A model generated the notes under the pieces. That model ran no database searches. It saw only the letters and a program-made list of their open reading frames with translations, and had not been told where the DNA came from. Positions 18,014-28,623 of a stretch of DNA of 64,000 nucleotides are shown here, one piece after another. Each line of letters begins with the position of its first letter. The stretch's first letter is position 1. A program made the translations under genes and the position numbers. This DNA is from Bacteroidales bacterium (GTDB taxonomy: Bacteria > Bacteroidota > Bacteroidia > Bacteroidales > P3), in contig JAGCVD010000022.1 of the NCBI GenBank assembly GCA_017962545.1, positions 1 to 64,000 on the forward strand, written 5' to 3'.

Positions 18014-19117
18014 ATGAAACATACAGCCAAATTATTCACTCTCCTAGCCGCTGTGCTGACATTTGCGGCCTGCAAACCCGAACCCAACGAAGTGCTTTGC
18101 GAACGCAATATTGTCTACTATGTCGACGGTGAGAACCATTACGCCACAGGCCACAACGAGGGCCAATGGAACGCGCTGCTGGACAATCTGCTAGAACAGG
18201 CTGCCGGGGGCAGCACCGTGACATTCTACAACGAAAATATCCAGCCCACCCTCAGCAAAACGAAAGGGAACGTAACATTCAGCACCACGAGCCGCGAAGA
18301 GATGAAAGCCTGGTGCACACGGATGGAGGATGCAGGCATGACGGTCACCATCACCTACAACACCGAGACAGGTGTGTGGAATGGCATAGCCTATGCCGTG
18401 ATGCACCATGCCAGCAGTGCCTTCGATGGAGAAGGCGCCTCTCTCTCCACCTTCTCGGTGGGCGACGGCGTGGCGGTGCGCTTCTCGCGCGGCATCCTGC
18501 AATACAAGGCCACGACGGACAGCTGGCGTTTCGCCCAGCAGCAGTTCGACTGCGTAGGACACGCCAACGAGTTCTTCGGGACGGGGTATGACGGATGGGT
18601 GGATCTGCATGGCTGGGACTCCAACGGCTACAGCCAATCGGGATGGCGCCTGATGACACACGACGAGGCCACCTACCTAATGACACAGCGCAGCGCTTCG
18701 ACGGTGAACGGCGTGGAGAACGCGCGCTACACCCTGGCGGTGGTCAACAACCTGCACGGCCTCATCCTCTTCCCTGACAACTACGACCATCCTGCGGACG
18801 TGACATTGCCCGTGGGCATCAATAACAATGGGCAGACGCCCACCACGTTACAGGAAAACGGCTGGTACAGCAACCTCTACACCATCGCCGACTGGCAATG
18901 CATGGAGGAGGCCGGTGCCATTTTCCTCCCCACAGCAGGACGTCGCAACGGCACGACGGTTTACGACTTCAACAAGTACGGTCTTTTCTGGCTGGCCGAC
19001 ACCCTGGGAAGCGACAAGGCCTACGTGCTCTCGGTATGGGAACGCTACACCGGCACCGGCACCGCCGAACTTCGGCAGATGGGAGGACCGGTCAGGTTGA
19101 TTAAAGAGAACCTGTAA
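18014..19117 (+). CDS. Modular surface lipoprotein (N-module plus FISUMP-like domain)
   Basis: A 367-residue lipoprotein with signal MKHTAKLFTLLAAVLTFAAC. Residues 30-135 form a module shared with the lipoprotein at 22421 (STVTFYNEN, FSTTSREEMKAW, MEDAGMTVTITYNTETGVWNG). Residues 150-367 form a different domain common in Bacteroidales surface proteins (FSVGDGVAVRFSRGILQY, DSWRFAQQQFD, WVDLHGWDSNGYSQSGWRLMTHDE). No enzymatic motif is seen. It sits between two co-directional genes in the ECF operon with short gaps (5 and 13 nt). A role in surface display or adhesion is inferred from location only. Confidence 0.75.
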   Translation: MKHTAKLFTLLAAVLTFAACKPEPNEVLCERNIVYYVDGENHYATGHNEGQWNALLDNLLEQAAGGSTVTFYNENIQPTLSKTKGNVTFSTTSREEMKAWCTRMEDAGMTVTITYNTETGVWNGIAYAVMHHASSAFDGEGASLSTFSVGDGVAVRFSRGILQYKATTDSWRFAQQQFDCVGHANEFFGTGYDGWVDLHGWDSNGYSQSGWRLMTHDEATYLMTQRSASTVNGVENARYTLAVVNNLHGLILFPDNYDHPADVTLPVGINNNGQTPTTLQENGWYSNLYTIADWQCMEEAGAIFLPTAGRRNGTTVYDFNKYGLFWLADTLGSDKAYVLSVWERYTGTGTAELRQMGGPVRLIKENL

Positions 19118-19130
19118 AATTGATTAAATA

Positions 19131-22100
19131 ATGACTATGAGAATGAAATATATTGGGAAAATGAAAAAGATTCTGTTATTTGCTCTGATGGGTATAATGG
19201 TCAGTGTAGTGTGGGGACAGAACCCGGTGATATATAGTACCGGTTTCGAGGTTGGCGACGACACGGCATGGACGTTCCACGGCGGTCCCAACCGCTGGCA
19301 TATCGGCACGGCGGTGGCCGACAGCGGCAGCCGTTCGCTGTACATCAGCCATGACGGTGGCGCGACCAACGCCTATACCAATACTGCCACGACCTGCGCC
19401 TGGGCTGTGAAGAGTCTGATGCTAGGCGGCGGCATGTACCGCTGCAGCTTCCGTTGGCGTGCTGCCGGCGAAAGTATGTACGACTACCTGCGTGTGGCGC
19501 TGGTGCCCGACACGGTGCAACCTGACACGACGATGATTACCACGTATCAGAGTGCCCGCAACTTTGCCGAGAACCTGCCTGAAGGGTGGATTTGCTTCTC
19601 GCCATGGACAAGCAACGGTCCCTGCTATATGTCTTCCACTTCGGCAACTCAGTCCTTCACAACAGTGGAGAGCGACTTTATTGCCGATTCAGGCAACTGG
19701 AAGCTGGTCTGCATCTGGGTCAACGACCCCTCCTATGGCACCGACCCACCGGCATCGGTGGACAACATCGTGTTGCAGAAGTTCGGCTGCCAGCCGGTGG
19801 CATCGGTGATGGCCAATGTGGTGGGGTACGACTCGGTGTACGTTCATTGGACACCCTCGGGGGAGGAATCCTCGTGGCTGGTGACTTTGAACGACAGCAT
19901 CGTGGCCACCGTTACCGACACCAGCTACGGTATAAGCCATCTGGCGATGTTGACCGACTACACCTTCGGCATCCGAGCCCTCTGTACCGGCGGCGACACC
20001 ACCGAGGCGGTCAGTGTCACCGTCCACACCGGTGGATTTGTGCCGTTGCCTTTCAGCGAAGACTTTAACAACGTAGGGAATGGGCAATTGCCGACAGAAT
20101 GGATAGGATTTGAGGAGAATCCCAACCATTACTCGAATACCCTTCCCTCGGTGCAGCAACAGGAGTTGAACATATACAACACACTGAGGTATCCCATTGT
20201 TGCCCTCACGCCGCTGCTGCAGGGGCCAGCCAACCGTTGGCGCGTGCAATTCGACGTGTGGATGCAGGCCACACCCACCCACACGGAGTTTCCCACATTC
20301 GGTCCCTTTGAAGTGATGCTCGTATCCGACACAAACTATATTGACAGTGCTATCACATTATTGACAGTTCCGGGAGGCACCAATGCCGGCTGGCACACCT
20401 ACACCTTCGCCACCGACACACTTACAACCTACGGCAACGCTGCATGGCTGCTTTTCCGCTGGCGCGGGAATTACTGCCGTCTGAAACTGGACAATCTTAT
20501 TATACAACCCTTGACCGACTCGCTGCCGCATGTGTTCGTCAGCGGTCCCGCCACAGTGTTGCCGGAGGACACTAACTTCTTCGCCGTGGTGCACGATGAT
20601 TTCTATGTGGGTAGTCAGCCACACGACACTGTGGTATGGCTCTCGTCGATGGCGCAGGCCGGTTTGGCCACGATGAATGCCTATGGCGACACACTTGCCA
20701 TAGTCTACTCCATCGGCGGCACCGACACCCTCACCGCCGTAGCGTCCAATGCCTGGGGCAGCGACACGGTGCAACACATCGTGGAAATAACACCCTGCAC
20801 GCATGTCACCATGCCTTTCGACGAGGACTTCGAGAACGGTGCCAGCTGCTGGAAGAGCATAAGCAACGACGGCAACGCGCTGTCCACATGGAATATCTCC
20901 AGCATGTTCGTGGGTTGGGGCGGCAGCCACACCATCGCCTCGTCTTTCGGCAGCGGCTGGGAACGCGACGCATGGTTGGTGACACCCGCCATCGAAATTC
21001 CCGCCGGAACTCAAGGTGCCACCCTCTCGTTCCAGCGTTTGATGGTAACCAACATTCCTCCGGCCGATTATCCCAGTCCGATACTCGAAGTGCTAGTTTC
21101 GACACAAGGCCGCCAGTCGGTCAACAGCTTTACCGACACGCTCTATCGTATCGCGGAGGATTACACCGATGCTTTCCGTCGGACAGACCTCGACCTTGAC
21201 GCTTATGCGGGACAGACCATCTGGATTGCCTTCCGTCATATATCACACTGGGGCAGGGGCATCATCTGGCTCGACGACGTGAGGGTGCGCAATGACCTCC
21301 CGCCTGTAGTGCAGCTTTCGGTCCCCGCCGGCTACGAGCGCACGGTGGCGGCACAGACGGGCGTGGAGCATCCTGTGCATCTTGGCGACGCCGTAACGCT
21401 CAATGCCGACCTGCTGTTCGGGAACCATATAGATGTTACCTACACATGGCACAGTGCGATGGTCGACAGGGGTGAAGCCTCAATGATACCGGACAGCAAC
21501 ATGCTTACCATCAGTTATCTTACTGAAGGGGTGGACACCATCACCGTGGTGGCCGACAACCACTTCGGCCTTGACACCACCACCACTCCGGTAACTGTTA
21601 TCAACTGCACCGCCATCACCGAATTCCCTTACACGGAGAGTTTCGACGCGGGCAGCGAGAGTGCCGGTTGCTGGCAAGTGTTCAATCCCGACACCGCCAG
21701 TTATGTGAGCGTGGAAATCCATGAACAAGACTTCCTCTGGAGTTGGAGTACCGACAGCAGCGACATGTCATCCCTTTGGGCGGTGTCACCGCAGATAATA
21801 TTGCCTGACAACGATGTGGTGTATGAATTGTCCTGGAGTGCCGCCCGGAGCGATACCCCCTATAGTGTCCTGTTATCACCGGCAGGATGCGACGAGACCG
21901 TCTGCTTTACCACGTTGCTCTACACCGACACCGTCGATGCTTCCAACGACGACTACTTCCGTCAGCACAGCCTCATGCTCGGCGATTACGCCGGACAGCC
22001 CGTCCGAATTGCCTTCATGGTTACGGAAGGGTCTTCTGACTATAACTCGCTGACGATTGCCCTTAACGAGGTGAACATCCATGCCACCGACAGCGTGCGC

Positions 22101-22301
22101 GTGGGGATTGCCCCGACCGGAGAGGACAATGTGCGAGTGTATGTGCGCGAAAAGAGAGTGGTGGTGGAAGGCGCTGACGGCATGAGAGTGAACGTCTACG
22201 ACATGATGGGCCGTCAAGTCGAACACAATGCGTCCCTACGTCCCGGCGTCTACCTTGTCCGCATTGGGACATCTGCCGCCCGAAAAGTAATAGTGTACTA
22301 A
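19131..22301 (+). CDS. Large T9SS-exported adhesin-like protein
   Basis: A 1056-codon protein. Several ATGs open the frame; the one at 19161 begins the signal peptide MKKILLFALMGIMVSVVWGQ. Domains read roughly as: cleaved-adhesin/choice-of-anchor-like at 30-225, a fibronectin-III-like domain at 228-310 (VYVHWTPSGEESSWLVTL), further adhesin-like domains at about 312-465, 555-715 and 825-980 (each with a PFSEDF, PFDEDFENG or PYTESFDAG entry), with PKD-like segments between. The last 70 residues are a type A T9SS sorting domain (VNVYDMMGRQVE, LRPGVYLVRIG, ARKVIVY). It should be exported and attached at the surface. It is the last large gene of the ECF operon. Confidence 0.85.
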   Translation: MTMRMKYIGKMKKILLFALMGIMVSVVWGQNPVIYSTGFEVGDDTAWTFHGGPNRWHIGTAVADSGSRSLYISHDGGATNAYTNTATTCAWAVKSLMLGGGMYRCSFRWRAAGESMYDYLRVALVPDTVQPDTTMITTYQSARNFAENLPEGWICFSPWTSNGPCYMSSTSATQSFTTVESDFIADSGNWKLVCIWVNDPSYGTDPPASVDNIVLQKFGCQPVASVMANVVGYDSVYVHWTPSGEESSWLVTLNDSIVATVTDTSYGISHLAMLTDYTFGIRALCTGGDTTEAVSVTVHTGGFVPLPFSEDFNNVGNGQLPTEWIGFEENPNHYSNTLPSVQQQELNIYNTLRYPIVALTPLLQGPANRWRVQFDVWMQATPTHTEFPTFGPFEVMLVSDTNYIDSAITLLTVPGGTNAGWHTYTFATDTLTTYGNAAWLLFRWRGNYCRLKLDNLIIQPLTDSLPHVFVSGPATVLPEDTNFFAVVHDDFYVGSQPHDTVVWLSSMAQAGLATMNAYGDTLAIVYSIGGTDTLTAVASNAWGSDTVQHIVEITPCTHVTMPFDEDFENGASCWKSISNDGNALSTWNISSMFVGWGGSHTIASSFGSGWERDAWLVTPAIEIPAGTQGATLSFQRLMVTNIPPADYPSPILEVLVSTQGRQSVNSFTDTLYRIAEDYTDAFRRTDLDLDAYAGQTIWIAFRHISHWGRGIIWLDDVRVRNDLPPVVQLSVPAGYERTVAAQTGVEHPVHLGDAVTLNADLLFGNHIDVTYTWHSAMVDRGEASMIPDSNMLTISYLTEGVDTITVVADNHFGLDTTTTPVTVINCTAITEFPYTESFDAGSESAGCWQVFNPDTASYVSVEIHEQDFLWSWSTDSSDMSSLWAVSPQIILPDNDVVYELSWSAARSDTPYSVLLSPAGCDETVCFTTLLYTDTVDASNDDYFRQHSLMLGDYAGQPVRIAFMVTEGSSDYNSLTIALNEVNIHATDSVRVGIAPTGEDNVRVYVREKRVVVEGADGMRVNVYDMMGRQVEHNASLRPGVYLVRIGTSAARKVIVY

Positions 22302-22316
22302 AAATGGGTAACGAAA

Positions 22317-22415
22317 AAGACGGCGACTGCCATCGCCTTCTACCGCATCGACACCGAGGAACAGCGCAAGGCACTGCTGGACTATCAAATGAACAATCTG
22401 GAAAACAATAAATAA
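22317..22415 (+). pseudogene. Truncated copy of the 17580 lipoprotein 3' end
   Basis: The frame encodes IAFYRIDTEEQRKALLDYQ, nearly the same as the C-terminus of the lipoprotein at 17580, ends at TAA 22413-22415, and is followed 5 nt later by a lipoprotein starting MKHTAKLF, just as at the original locus. The 5' part of the gene is missing. It is the scar of a segmental duplication spanning the end of one gene and the start of the next. Confidence 0.8.
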
Positions 22416-22420
22416 GGTAT

Positions 22421-23719
22421 ATGAAACACACAGCCAAACTTTTCACCCTGTTGGCCGCCGTGCTCATCTTTGCGGCCTGCAACAAAGACAAAGAGGAGTT
22501 GCGCCAGGAGCGTGATATTGTCTACACCGTAGCGCCTGCAGGAACAGGGCATGACATGTCCACAGACAATGCCGACGCAACCACATCGGTTCATCTGTAT
22601 ACCGAGGCGGAATGGCAGGCCTTGCTGGACCGCTTCTGCGACTATGCCGAGGAAGGCAGCACGGTGACTTTCCACAACGCCAATAAGTCGCCTAAAGGCA
22701 CCAAGGACGCCACCACCTTCTCCACCACCGACCGCGAGGAGATGAAACGCTGGATGGCCCAGATGGAGGACGCGGGCATGACCGTCACCGTCAGCTACGA
22801 CCCCAATACCGGCACCTGGAACGGCACCGCCTACGCCACCGCGCCCCTGGAAAACACGAAACGACTGAGTCGCGTCACCATGACCAAGTCTTGCGGGTCG
22901 GGGCAGTTTATTTCTAAATTATGGAGACCGGAATATGATAATTATTTCGGACTTCATACTGTCTACAATTACAACTGGAATGGCGACCAACTGACCAGTG
23001 TCGACATGGATGAAGAAACAATCATTTATATGTCGGACGGCGTTACGGTCGACTCTGTTCTCCACGTCCACAACACCGCCACCTTTGACTATGTGAGCGG
23101 GAACCGCACCTCGTTGTATCTCTACGACAATGACAGCAACCTGGTTAAAGAATACCGATACGTTTACAATGACAGCGGGCGCCTTGTCCAGGAATTCCAA
23201 ACCGACCATGCCTACGACGCTCATCATATGGATTACTATTACTACAAAGAATTTATGGGGCTGGATTGGTATTTTGCACCCTCTTTTCTCAACTTTGCAT
23301 TTAGAGCAACTCTAGGTTTTGACATCCATTATGATAGCGCAGGATATCTTCTTGGTATTACACCTGAGGACAGACACATTACCGACGGTCCAAGCCATAT
23401 TTCGTACGACTGCTTATGGAGCAACGGCGACCTTCTTCGCACGGTATCTTCATTTGGCGTCCTGCAGCATGCCTACCAGTATAGCTTCTCCCTACAGCCA
23501 TACGGCATCTCCACGGGCACCACGTCGTTGCTGCCGGGATACAACACGTTCTTCCCATGGATGACATTTTGGAGTCGGCACAACCTGACACACATTTCCG
23601 GACAGGGGCCTGAGATGTGGATTTCCCATACCTACAACTCCGACGGCACCATTGCCACCGCCCAGATGACATGGACCGACGAGAGCACCATCCGATGGGT
23701 TTTTGAATATCTCGACTAA
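22421..23719 (+). CDS. Modular lipoprotein (shared N-module plus YD-like repeats)
   Basis: A 432-residue lipoprotein with signal MKHTAKLFTLLAAVLIFAAC. Residues 30-145 repeat the N-module of the lipoprotein at 18014 (STVTFHNAN, FSTTDREEMKRW, MEDAGMTVTVSYDPNTGTWNG). From about residue 150 it carries YD-like units (VYNYNWNGDQLTSVDMDEE, LYLYDNDSNLVKEYRY) resembling the secreted proteins at 9426 and 12217. So the same N-terminal module is joined to different C-terminal domains in the two copies. The region upstream retains a fragment of the gene that precedes the original copy. Function unknown. Confidence 0.75.
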   Translation: MKHTAKLFTLLAAVLIFAACNKDKEELRQERDIVYTVAPAGTGHDMSTDNADATTSVHLYTEAEWQALLDRFCDYAEEGSTVTFHNANKSPKGTKDATTFSTTDREEMKRWMAQMEDAGMTVTVSYDPNTGTWNGTAYATAPLENTKRLSRVTMTKSCGSGQFISKLWRPEYDNYFGLHTVYNYNWNGDQLTSVDMDEETIIYMSDGVTVDSVLHVHNTATFDYVSGNRTSLYLYDNDSNLVKEYRYVYNDSGRLVQEFQTDHAYDAHHMDYYYYKEFMGLDWYFAPSFLNFAFRATLGFDIHYDSAGYLLGITPEDRHITDGPSHISYDCLWSNGDLLRTVSSFGVLQHAYQYSFSLQPYGISTGTTSLLPGYNTFFPWMTFWSRHNLTHISGQGPEMWISHTYNSDGTIATAQMTWTDESTIRWVFEYLD

Positions 23720-23777
23720 AAAAACCTTGTATATTAGCCCCACCCTCCTCCTTGATACTCCGTATTTTAAACGTCAG

Positions 23778-23821
23778 TTTTACGTTCGTTTTACGATTAA
23801 TAAACGTTAAACGAACGTAAA
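23778..23821. repeat. Long palindrome
   Basis: TTTACGTTCGTTTTACG and ACGTTAAACGAACGTAAA form arms of about 17 nt around an ATTAATAA centre. It is AT-rich and lacks a T-tract. It could be a protein-binding site or an end of an inserted element. Confidence 0.7.
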
Positions 23822-23869
23822 TGGATGGTTGATATATCATTGAGTATTGCTCCAAGGTAGGGGGAAGGT

Positions 23870-23919
23870 GACTGCCACCCGGGCTGACAATTTGTCAGCG
23901 GGTGGCAGTCGCTTTTTTT
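23870..23919 (+). terminator. Terminator containing direct-repeat copy 1
   Basis: GACTGCCACCCG pairs with CGGGTGGCAGTC around an inner CTGACAA/TTGTCAG hairpin, followed by GCTTTTTTT. Its right arm and inner hairpin (23884-23913) recur at 26250-26279 with one mismatch in 30 nt. Confidence 0.85.
23884..23913 (+). repeat. 30-nt direct repeat, left copy
   Basis: Starts CTGACAATTTGTCAGCG and ends GTGGCAGTCGCT. It matches 26250-26279 at 29 of 30 positions. The pair brackets the AT-rich genes. Confidence 0.85.
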
Positions 23920-24064
23920 ATATTTCCACGAGAAAAGTATAAATAACCAGAAATTCCCCATAAATATTTTTTTTGTTAACAAATTTTTCATGTTCATATG
24001 TATAATTCGGGGAATATATGTAAATTTGCCACACAATCCTAAAGCGATACAATATAACAAACAT

Positions 24065-25539
24065 ATGGGAATAAGACACATAAGTATTTTTTTCGCAATA
24101 ATCTTTTCTTTCTGTTTAAATACATTCTGCCAGTCTGAGAGTTTAGTGGACACATTCCGAACCGTATATTGCGATACGACAATCTGGATGTGTCGGGAAG
24201 AACCTTGGGTATTAATTTTCGAAGATGAGTTTGATGGCAACTCTCTTAACAGCAATAACTGGGACATAATAAAAGGAGTGCCTAGAGATTTTTATTTTGA
24301 AATACAGAAAGCATGGCATCAAGAAGATAATATAGATGTAAGTAACGGCAGTCTCAAAATTGTCACCCGTCATGAATTTTTACCCAATATGTGATATCAT
24401 ACGACCCGTTAACATATAACATATCCGACTTTGATTATACCAGTGGAGAAATATGGAGTAAACGAAAGTTTATGTTCGGGAAATACGAAGCACGGATAAA
24501 GATTCCGAAAGGCTGGGGATTGTGGCCAGCATTCTGGCTATACGGTGATGGTCATATCGGCAACGAAATTGATGTTTTTGAATTTGTAAACGAAACACCA
24601 TCATCAAACCTTGCCAAGAAACAGCATATGACTGTTCATTATGACTATAATCATGACGGTCACGTTGATGATAGATACTATGAATATTTACATGAAGATA
24701 TGTCCTTAAAATATCATATATACACTTTAGTGTATCTTCCTGGATATATCAAATGGATGGTTGACGGGAATACTCTCGCTGAACATTACAGATATTATGA
24801 GTACTATAATTTCCCAGAAAGGCCCGTCGAATGCGAAATCATTGGAGGATCCATCTATATGGAGAATAAACTTTTTCCGTTTCCTCCAATGAATGTTATT
24901 TTTAATACTGCGGTTCAATATGGCCAGGGAAATGAACCAAACGGAAATACTATTCTTCCAGCACAGATGGAGGTGGACTGGTTTAGATATTATGTAAGTG
25001 CAAACAATATATTAGTGCAAACCAAAGATATACAGCAACAATATTTAAACAATGATATAAACAATGCTTATGCTGGATATGATGTGAGATTGGATACCCT
25101 AATTATTCCATCAGAGGCACAAATCAATATTATTGCATTAAATGAGGTTGTATTACAACCCGGTTTTGAGGCTGAATCTGGGTCTGATGTTAAAATACTT
25201 ATTCATCAAACGTCACCCCAACAAATGACATATGCTAATACATTACAAAACTCAGAAGAATTAGAAGAATTGGAAATTTGTTTACAACAAAATGACATAC
25301 CAGATGTTTCCATTTTCCCCAATCCCACATCTGGCAATGTAACTATTTCTTTTCCTGATAATATCGTGAACAACGGAGAAATACTTATTTTCTCATCAAA
25401 CGGAGAACTCTTGAGACAGAATGCAATTACAGAAAAAACAATACTACAAAATATAAATTATGCACCTGGAATATACATCCTAGCTATCCGCAATTTAAGA
25501 GACAATACTGTATCATCATTCAAAATTATTGTGAAATGA
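24065..25539 (+). pseudogene. GH16 glucanase with T9SS tail, interrupted by a frameshift
   Basis: Two overlapping frames together encode one glycoside hydrolase family 16 protein. The first (ATG 24065 to TGA 24392-24394) has a signal peptide and the GH16 beginning FEDEFDGNSLNSNNW. The second, from codon 24391 in the neighbouring frame, continues FDYTSGEIWSKRKFMFGKYEARIKIP, WGLWPAFWL and the catalytic GNEIDVFEF (ExDxxE). The C-terminus is a type A T9SS sorting domain (VSIFPNPTSGNVTISF, APGIYILAIR). Substrates of this family are beta-1,3- or beta-1,3-1,4-glucans and related galactans. A single-base slip at about 24390 breaks the gene; sequencing error and real decay are both possible. Very AT-rich. 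Confidence 0.8.
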
Positions 25540-26240
25540 AACGGTGGCTATTGGTTCTGATATTATTGGCATCTACGACAAACGCTTTCCCCCAAAGAGT
25601 ACATAGAGTGATTGACTCTTTATATATTTTTTTTAAAGAGTTCCATATATCAACTGATATTGGTTATTATATTCTTATTCCAAATACCAGTACACATGAT
25701 GACAAATATGGATGGATAAATCCCAATACTATGTACACCTATGATTACCTTCATCATAACCAATGGGACATTGCTGTGGCTGCAGAAAATGAAATTGTAA
25801 GATGGCGGCTCGCCATAGAGCGCGATTATTTGAATTATGGTATTTACCAGCCCAAAAGGAATCTTCAAGCAGATTACCTACGCGCTTCTCTTTCTCTACA
25901 GATTTTCCTCTTAAGAAAAATGAAATATCATATACTCCTTGGTCCTGCATTTGAATGGGACAGGATTACACGATATGTCTATTCTACTGATGAACAAACA
26001 CTAAAAAACCCAAATATAGGACAGACTCTAGGACACAACTTTCTGTTATGTCTGACATTTACCTACGCCATAAACAACAAGAGCAGAGTATTTCTCCAAA
26101 CATCTGGAGGCCTACGCTTGCGTCACGACCATGATTTTCCGAGTTTTAACCACTGGGGCTATGGCCTCGGTCCTGAGGCTGCTTTAATGTCCAACTGTCC
26201 ATTAAGCGTTGGCATAGGGTACAATTATTTGTTTAAATAG
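25536..26240 (+). CDS. Putative outer-membrane protein in the AT-rich island
   Basis: A 234-residue protein with a signal peptide (MKRWLLVLILLASTTNAFPQ) and alternating hydrophobic/polar strands (LRASLSLQIFLLRKMKYHILLGPAFEW, LCLTFTYAI, GIGYNYLFK), suggesting a small beta-barrel. No family is recognised. Its ATG overlaps the stop of the glucanase frame (ATGA), so it is coupled to it and may help in glucan binding or uptake; that is inference. Codon use is AT-rich like the glucanase and unlike the rest of the window. Confidence 0.62.
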   Translation: MKRWLLVLILLASTTNAFPQRVHRVIDSLYIFFKEFHISTDIGYYILIPNTSTHDDKYGWINPNTMYTYDYLHHNQWDIAVAAENEIVRWRLAIERDYLNYGIYQPKRNLQADYLRASLSLQIFLLRKMKYHILLGPAFEWDRITRYVYSTDEQTLKNPNIGQTLGHNFLLCLTFTYAINNKSRVFLQTSGGLRLRHDHDFPSFNHWGYGLGPEAALMSNCPLSVGIGYNYLFK

Positions 26241-26249
26241 GCACCCTGA

Positions 26250-26279
26250 CTGACAATTTGTCAGCGCGTGGCAGTCGCT
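26250..26279 (+). repeat. 30-nt direct repeat, right copy
   Basis: Matches 23884-23913 with one mismatch. The left terminator arm is missing, so it is a partial copy of the terminator, placed 9 nt after the last gene of the AT-rich island. Confidence 0.85.
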
Positions 26280-26295
26280 GGCAGTTTTATGGGGG

Positions 26296-26313
26296 TTGGC
26301 ACGGTTGTTGATA
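26296..26313 (+). promoter_or_regulatory. Possible sigma54-type promoter of groES
   Basis: TTGGCACGGTTGTTGATA resembles the -24/-12 element TGGCACG-N4-TTGCW: GG, 10 nt, then GA in place of GC. It lies 72 nt before the groES ATG. No CIRCE element and no good TAnnTTTG box were seen in the same spacer. Confidence 0.35.
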
Positions 26314-26384
26314 ACATTGGATGTCGCCGCGCTGAAGCACGGCGCACCGAACAAACGAAGTAAAACAAAAAAAACATAACAGTT

Positions 26385-26657
26385 ATGACAAACATCCAAC
26401 CTTTAGCAGACCGAGTCCTCGTGCGTCCCGCCGAGGCTGAACAGAAGACCGCCAGCGGCATTATCATCCCCGACACCGCCAAGGAGAAACCGCAGCGCGG
26501 CGAAGTCCTCGCCGTTGGTAAGGGCACCAAAGACCATGAGATGACCGTCAAACCCGGCGACCACGTGCTCTACGGCAAGTACAGCGGCACCGAGATTGAA
26601 ATCGACGGCGAGAAGCTGATGATCATGAAGGAAAGCGACATCTACGCTATTATTTAA
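26385..26657 (+). CDS. groES: Co-chaperonin GroES
   Basis: A 90-residue GroES (Cpn10), the heptameric lid of the GroEL folding chamber. The N-terminus [33 protein letters not shown] is typical and includes the start of the mobile loop; the [16 protein letters not shown] stretch is the conserved C-terminal strand. It is followed by groEL after 125 nt, the usual gene order. The intervening spacer holds 9-nt tandem repeats and no terminator, so one mRNA is likely. Confidence 0.96.
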   Translation: MTNIQPLADRVLVRPAEAEQKTASGIIIPDTAKEKPQRGEVLAVGKGTKDHEMTVKPGDHVLYGKYSGTEIEIDGEKLMIMKESDIYAII

Positions 26658-26740
26658 TGTTGAAGGGTATAAGGGTTTGAGAGTTTAAGTGTAAGTTGGC
26701 ACCTTCAACCCACCCCTAAAACCTTAAGACCCTAATCCTC

Positions 26741-26767
26741 TAAAACCTTTAAACCTTTTAAAACCTT
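26741..26767 (+). repeat. 9-nt tandem repeat between groES and groEL
   Basis: TAAAACCTT, TAAACCTTT, TAAAACCTT: three 9-nt units just before the groEL start. More distant units (CCTAAAACCTTAAG, CCTAATCCTC) lie upstream. Confidence 0.6.
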
Positions 26768-26770
26768 TAA

Positions 26771-28420
<1,650 letters not shown>

Positions 28421-28441
28421 TTCCGAGTAGTTAAGGAGACA

Positions 28442-28473
28442 GTAGTTAAGTAGTTAAGTAGTTAAGTAGTTAA
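28442..28473 (+). repeat. Octamer tandem repeat after groEL
   Basis: GTAGTTAA four times in perfect tandem, with looser copies upstream from 28427. Confidence 0.9.
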
Positions 28474-28498
28474 GACAATACTGCTACTATCAACAAAA

Positions 28499-28527
28499 GG
28501 GAGCATCCAATCGGGTGCTCCCTTTCT
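28499..28527 (+). terminator. groESL terminator
   Basis: GGGAGCA and TGCTCCC form the stem, followed by TTTCTT. Confidence 0.75.
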
Positions 28528-28623
28528 TATTACCTTCTTTGTGGGTTCTATGATCCCTCGGCCCTTGAGATTGCCTTTCCGATTGGTTTCAAGACCGGTT
28601 GGGACTAGCGCAGGGGCGATTTA

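Larger units (their letters stand above)
23720..24064. other. Non-coding spacer at left edge of the AT-rich island
   Basis: The 345-nt gap holds a long palindrome (23778-23821), a terminator whose right arm is the 30-nt repeat unit (23870-23919), and then a sharp drop in G+C leading into the glucanase gene. No gene is supported. Confidence 0.6.

Noticed and set aside
23884..26279. Insertion sequence or integrated element with its own transposase
   Set aside because: The direct repeats suggest an insertion, but neither gene inside resembles a transposase or integrase, so I do not call it a mobile element.
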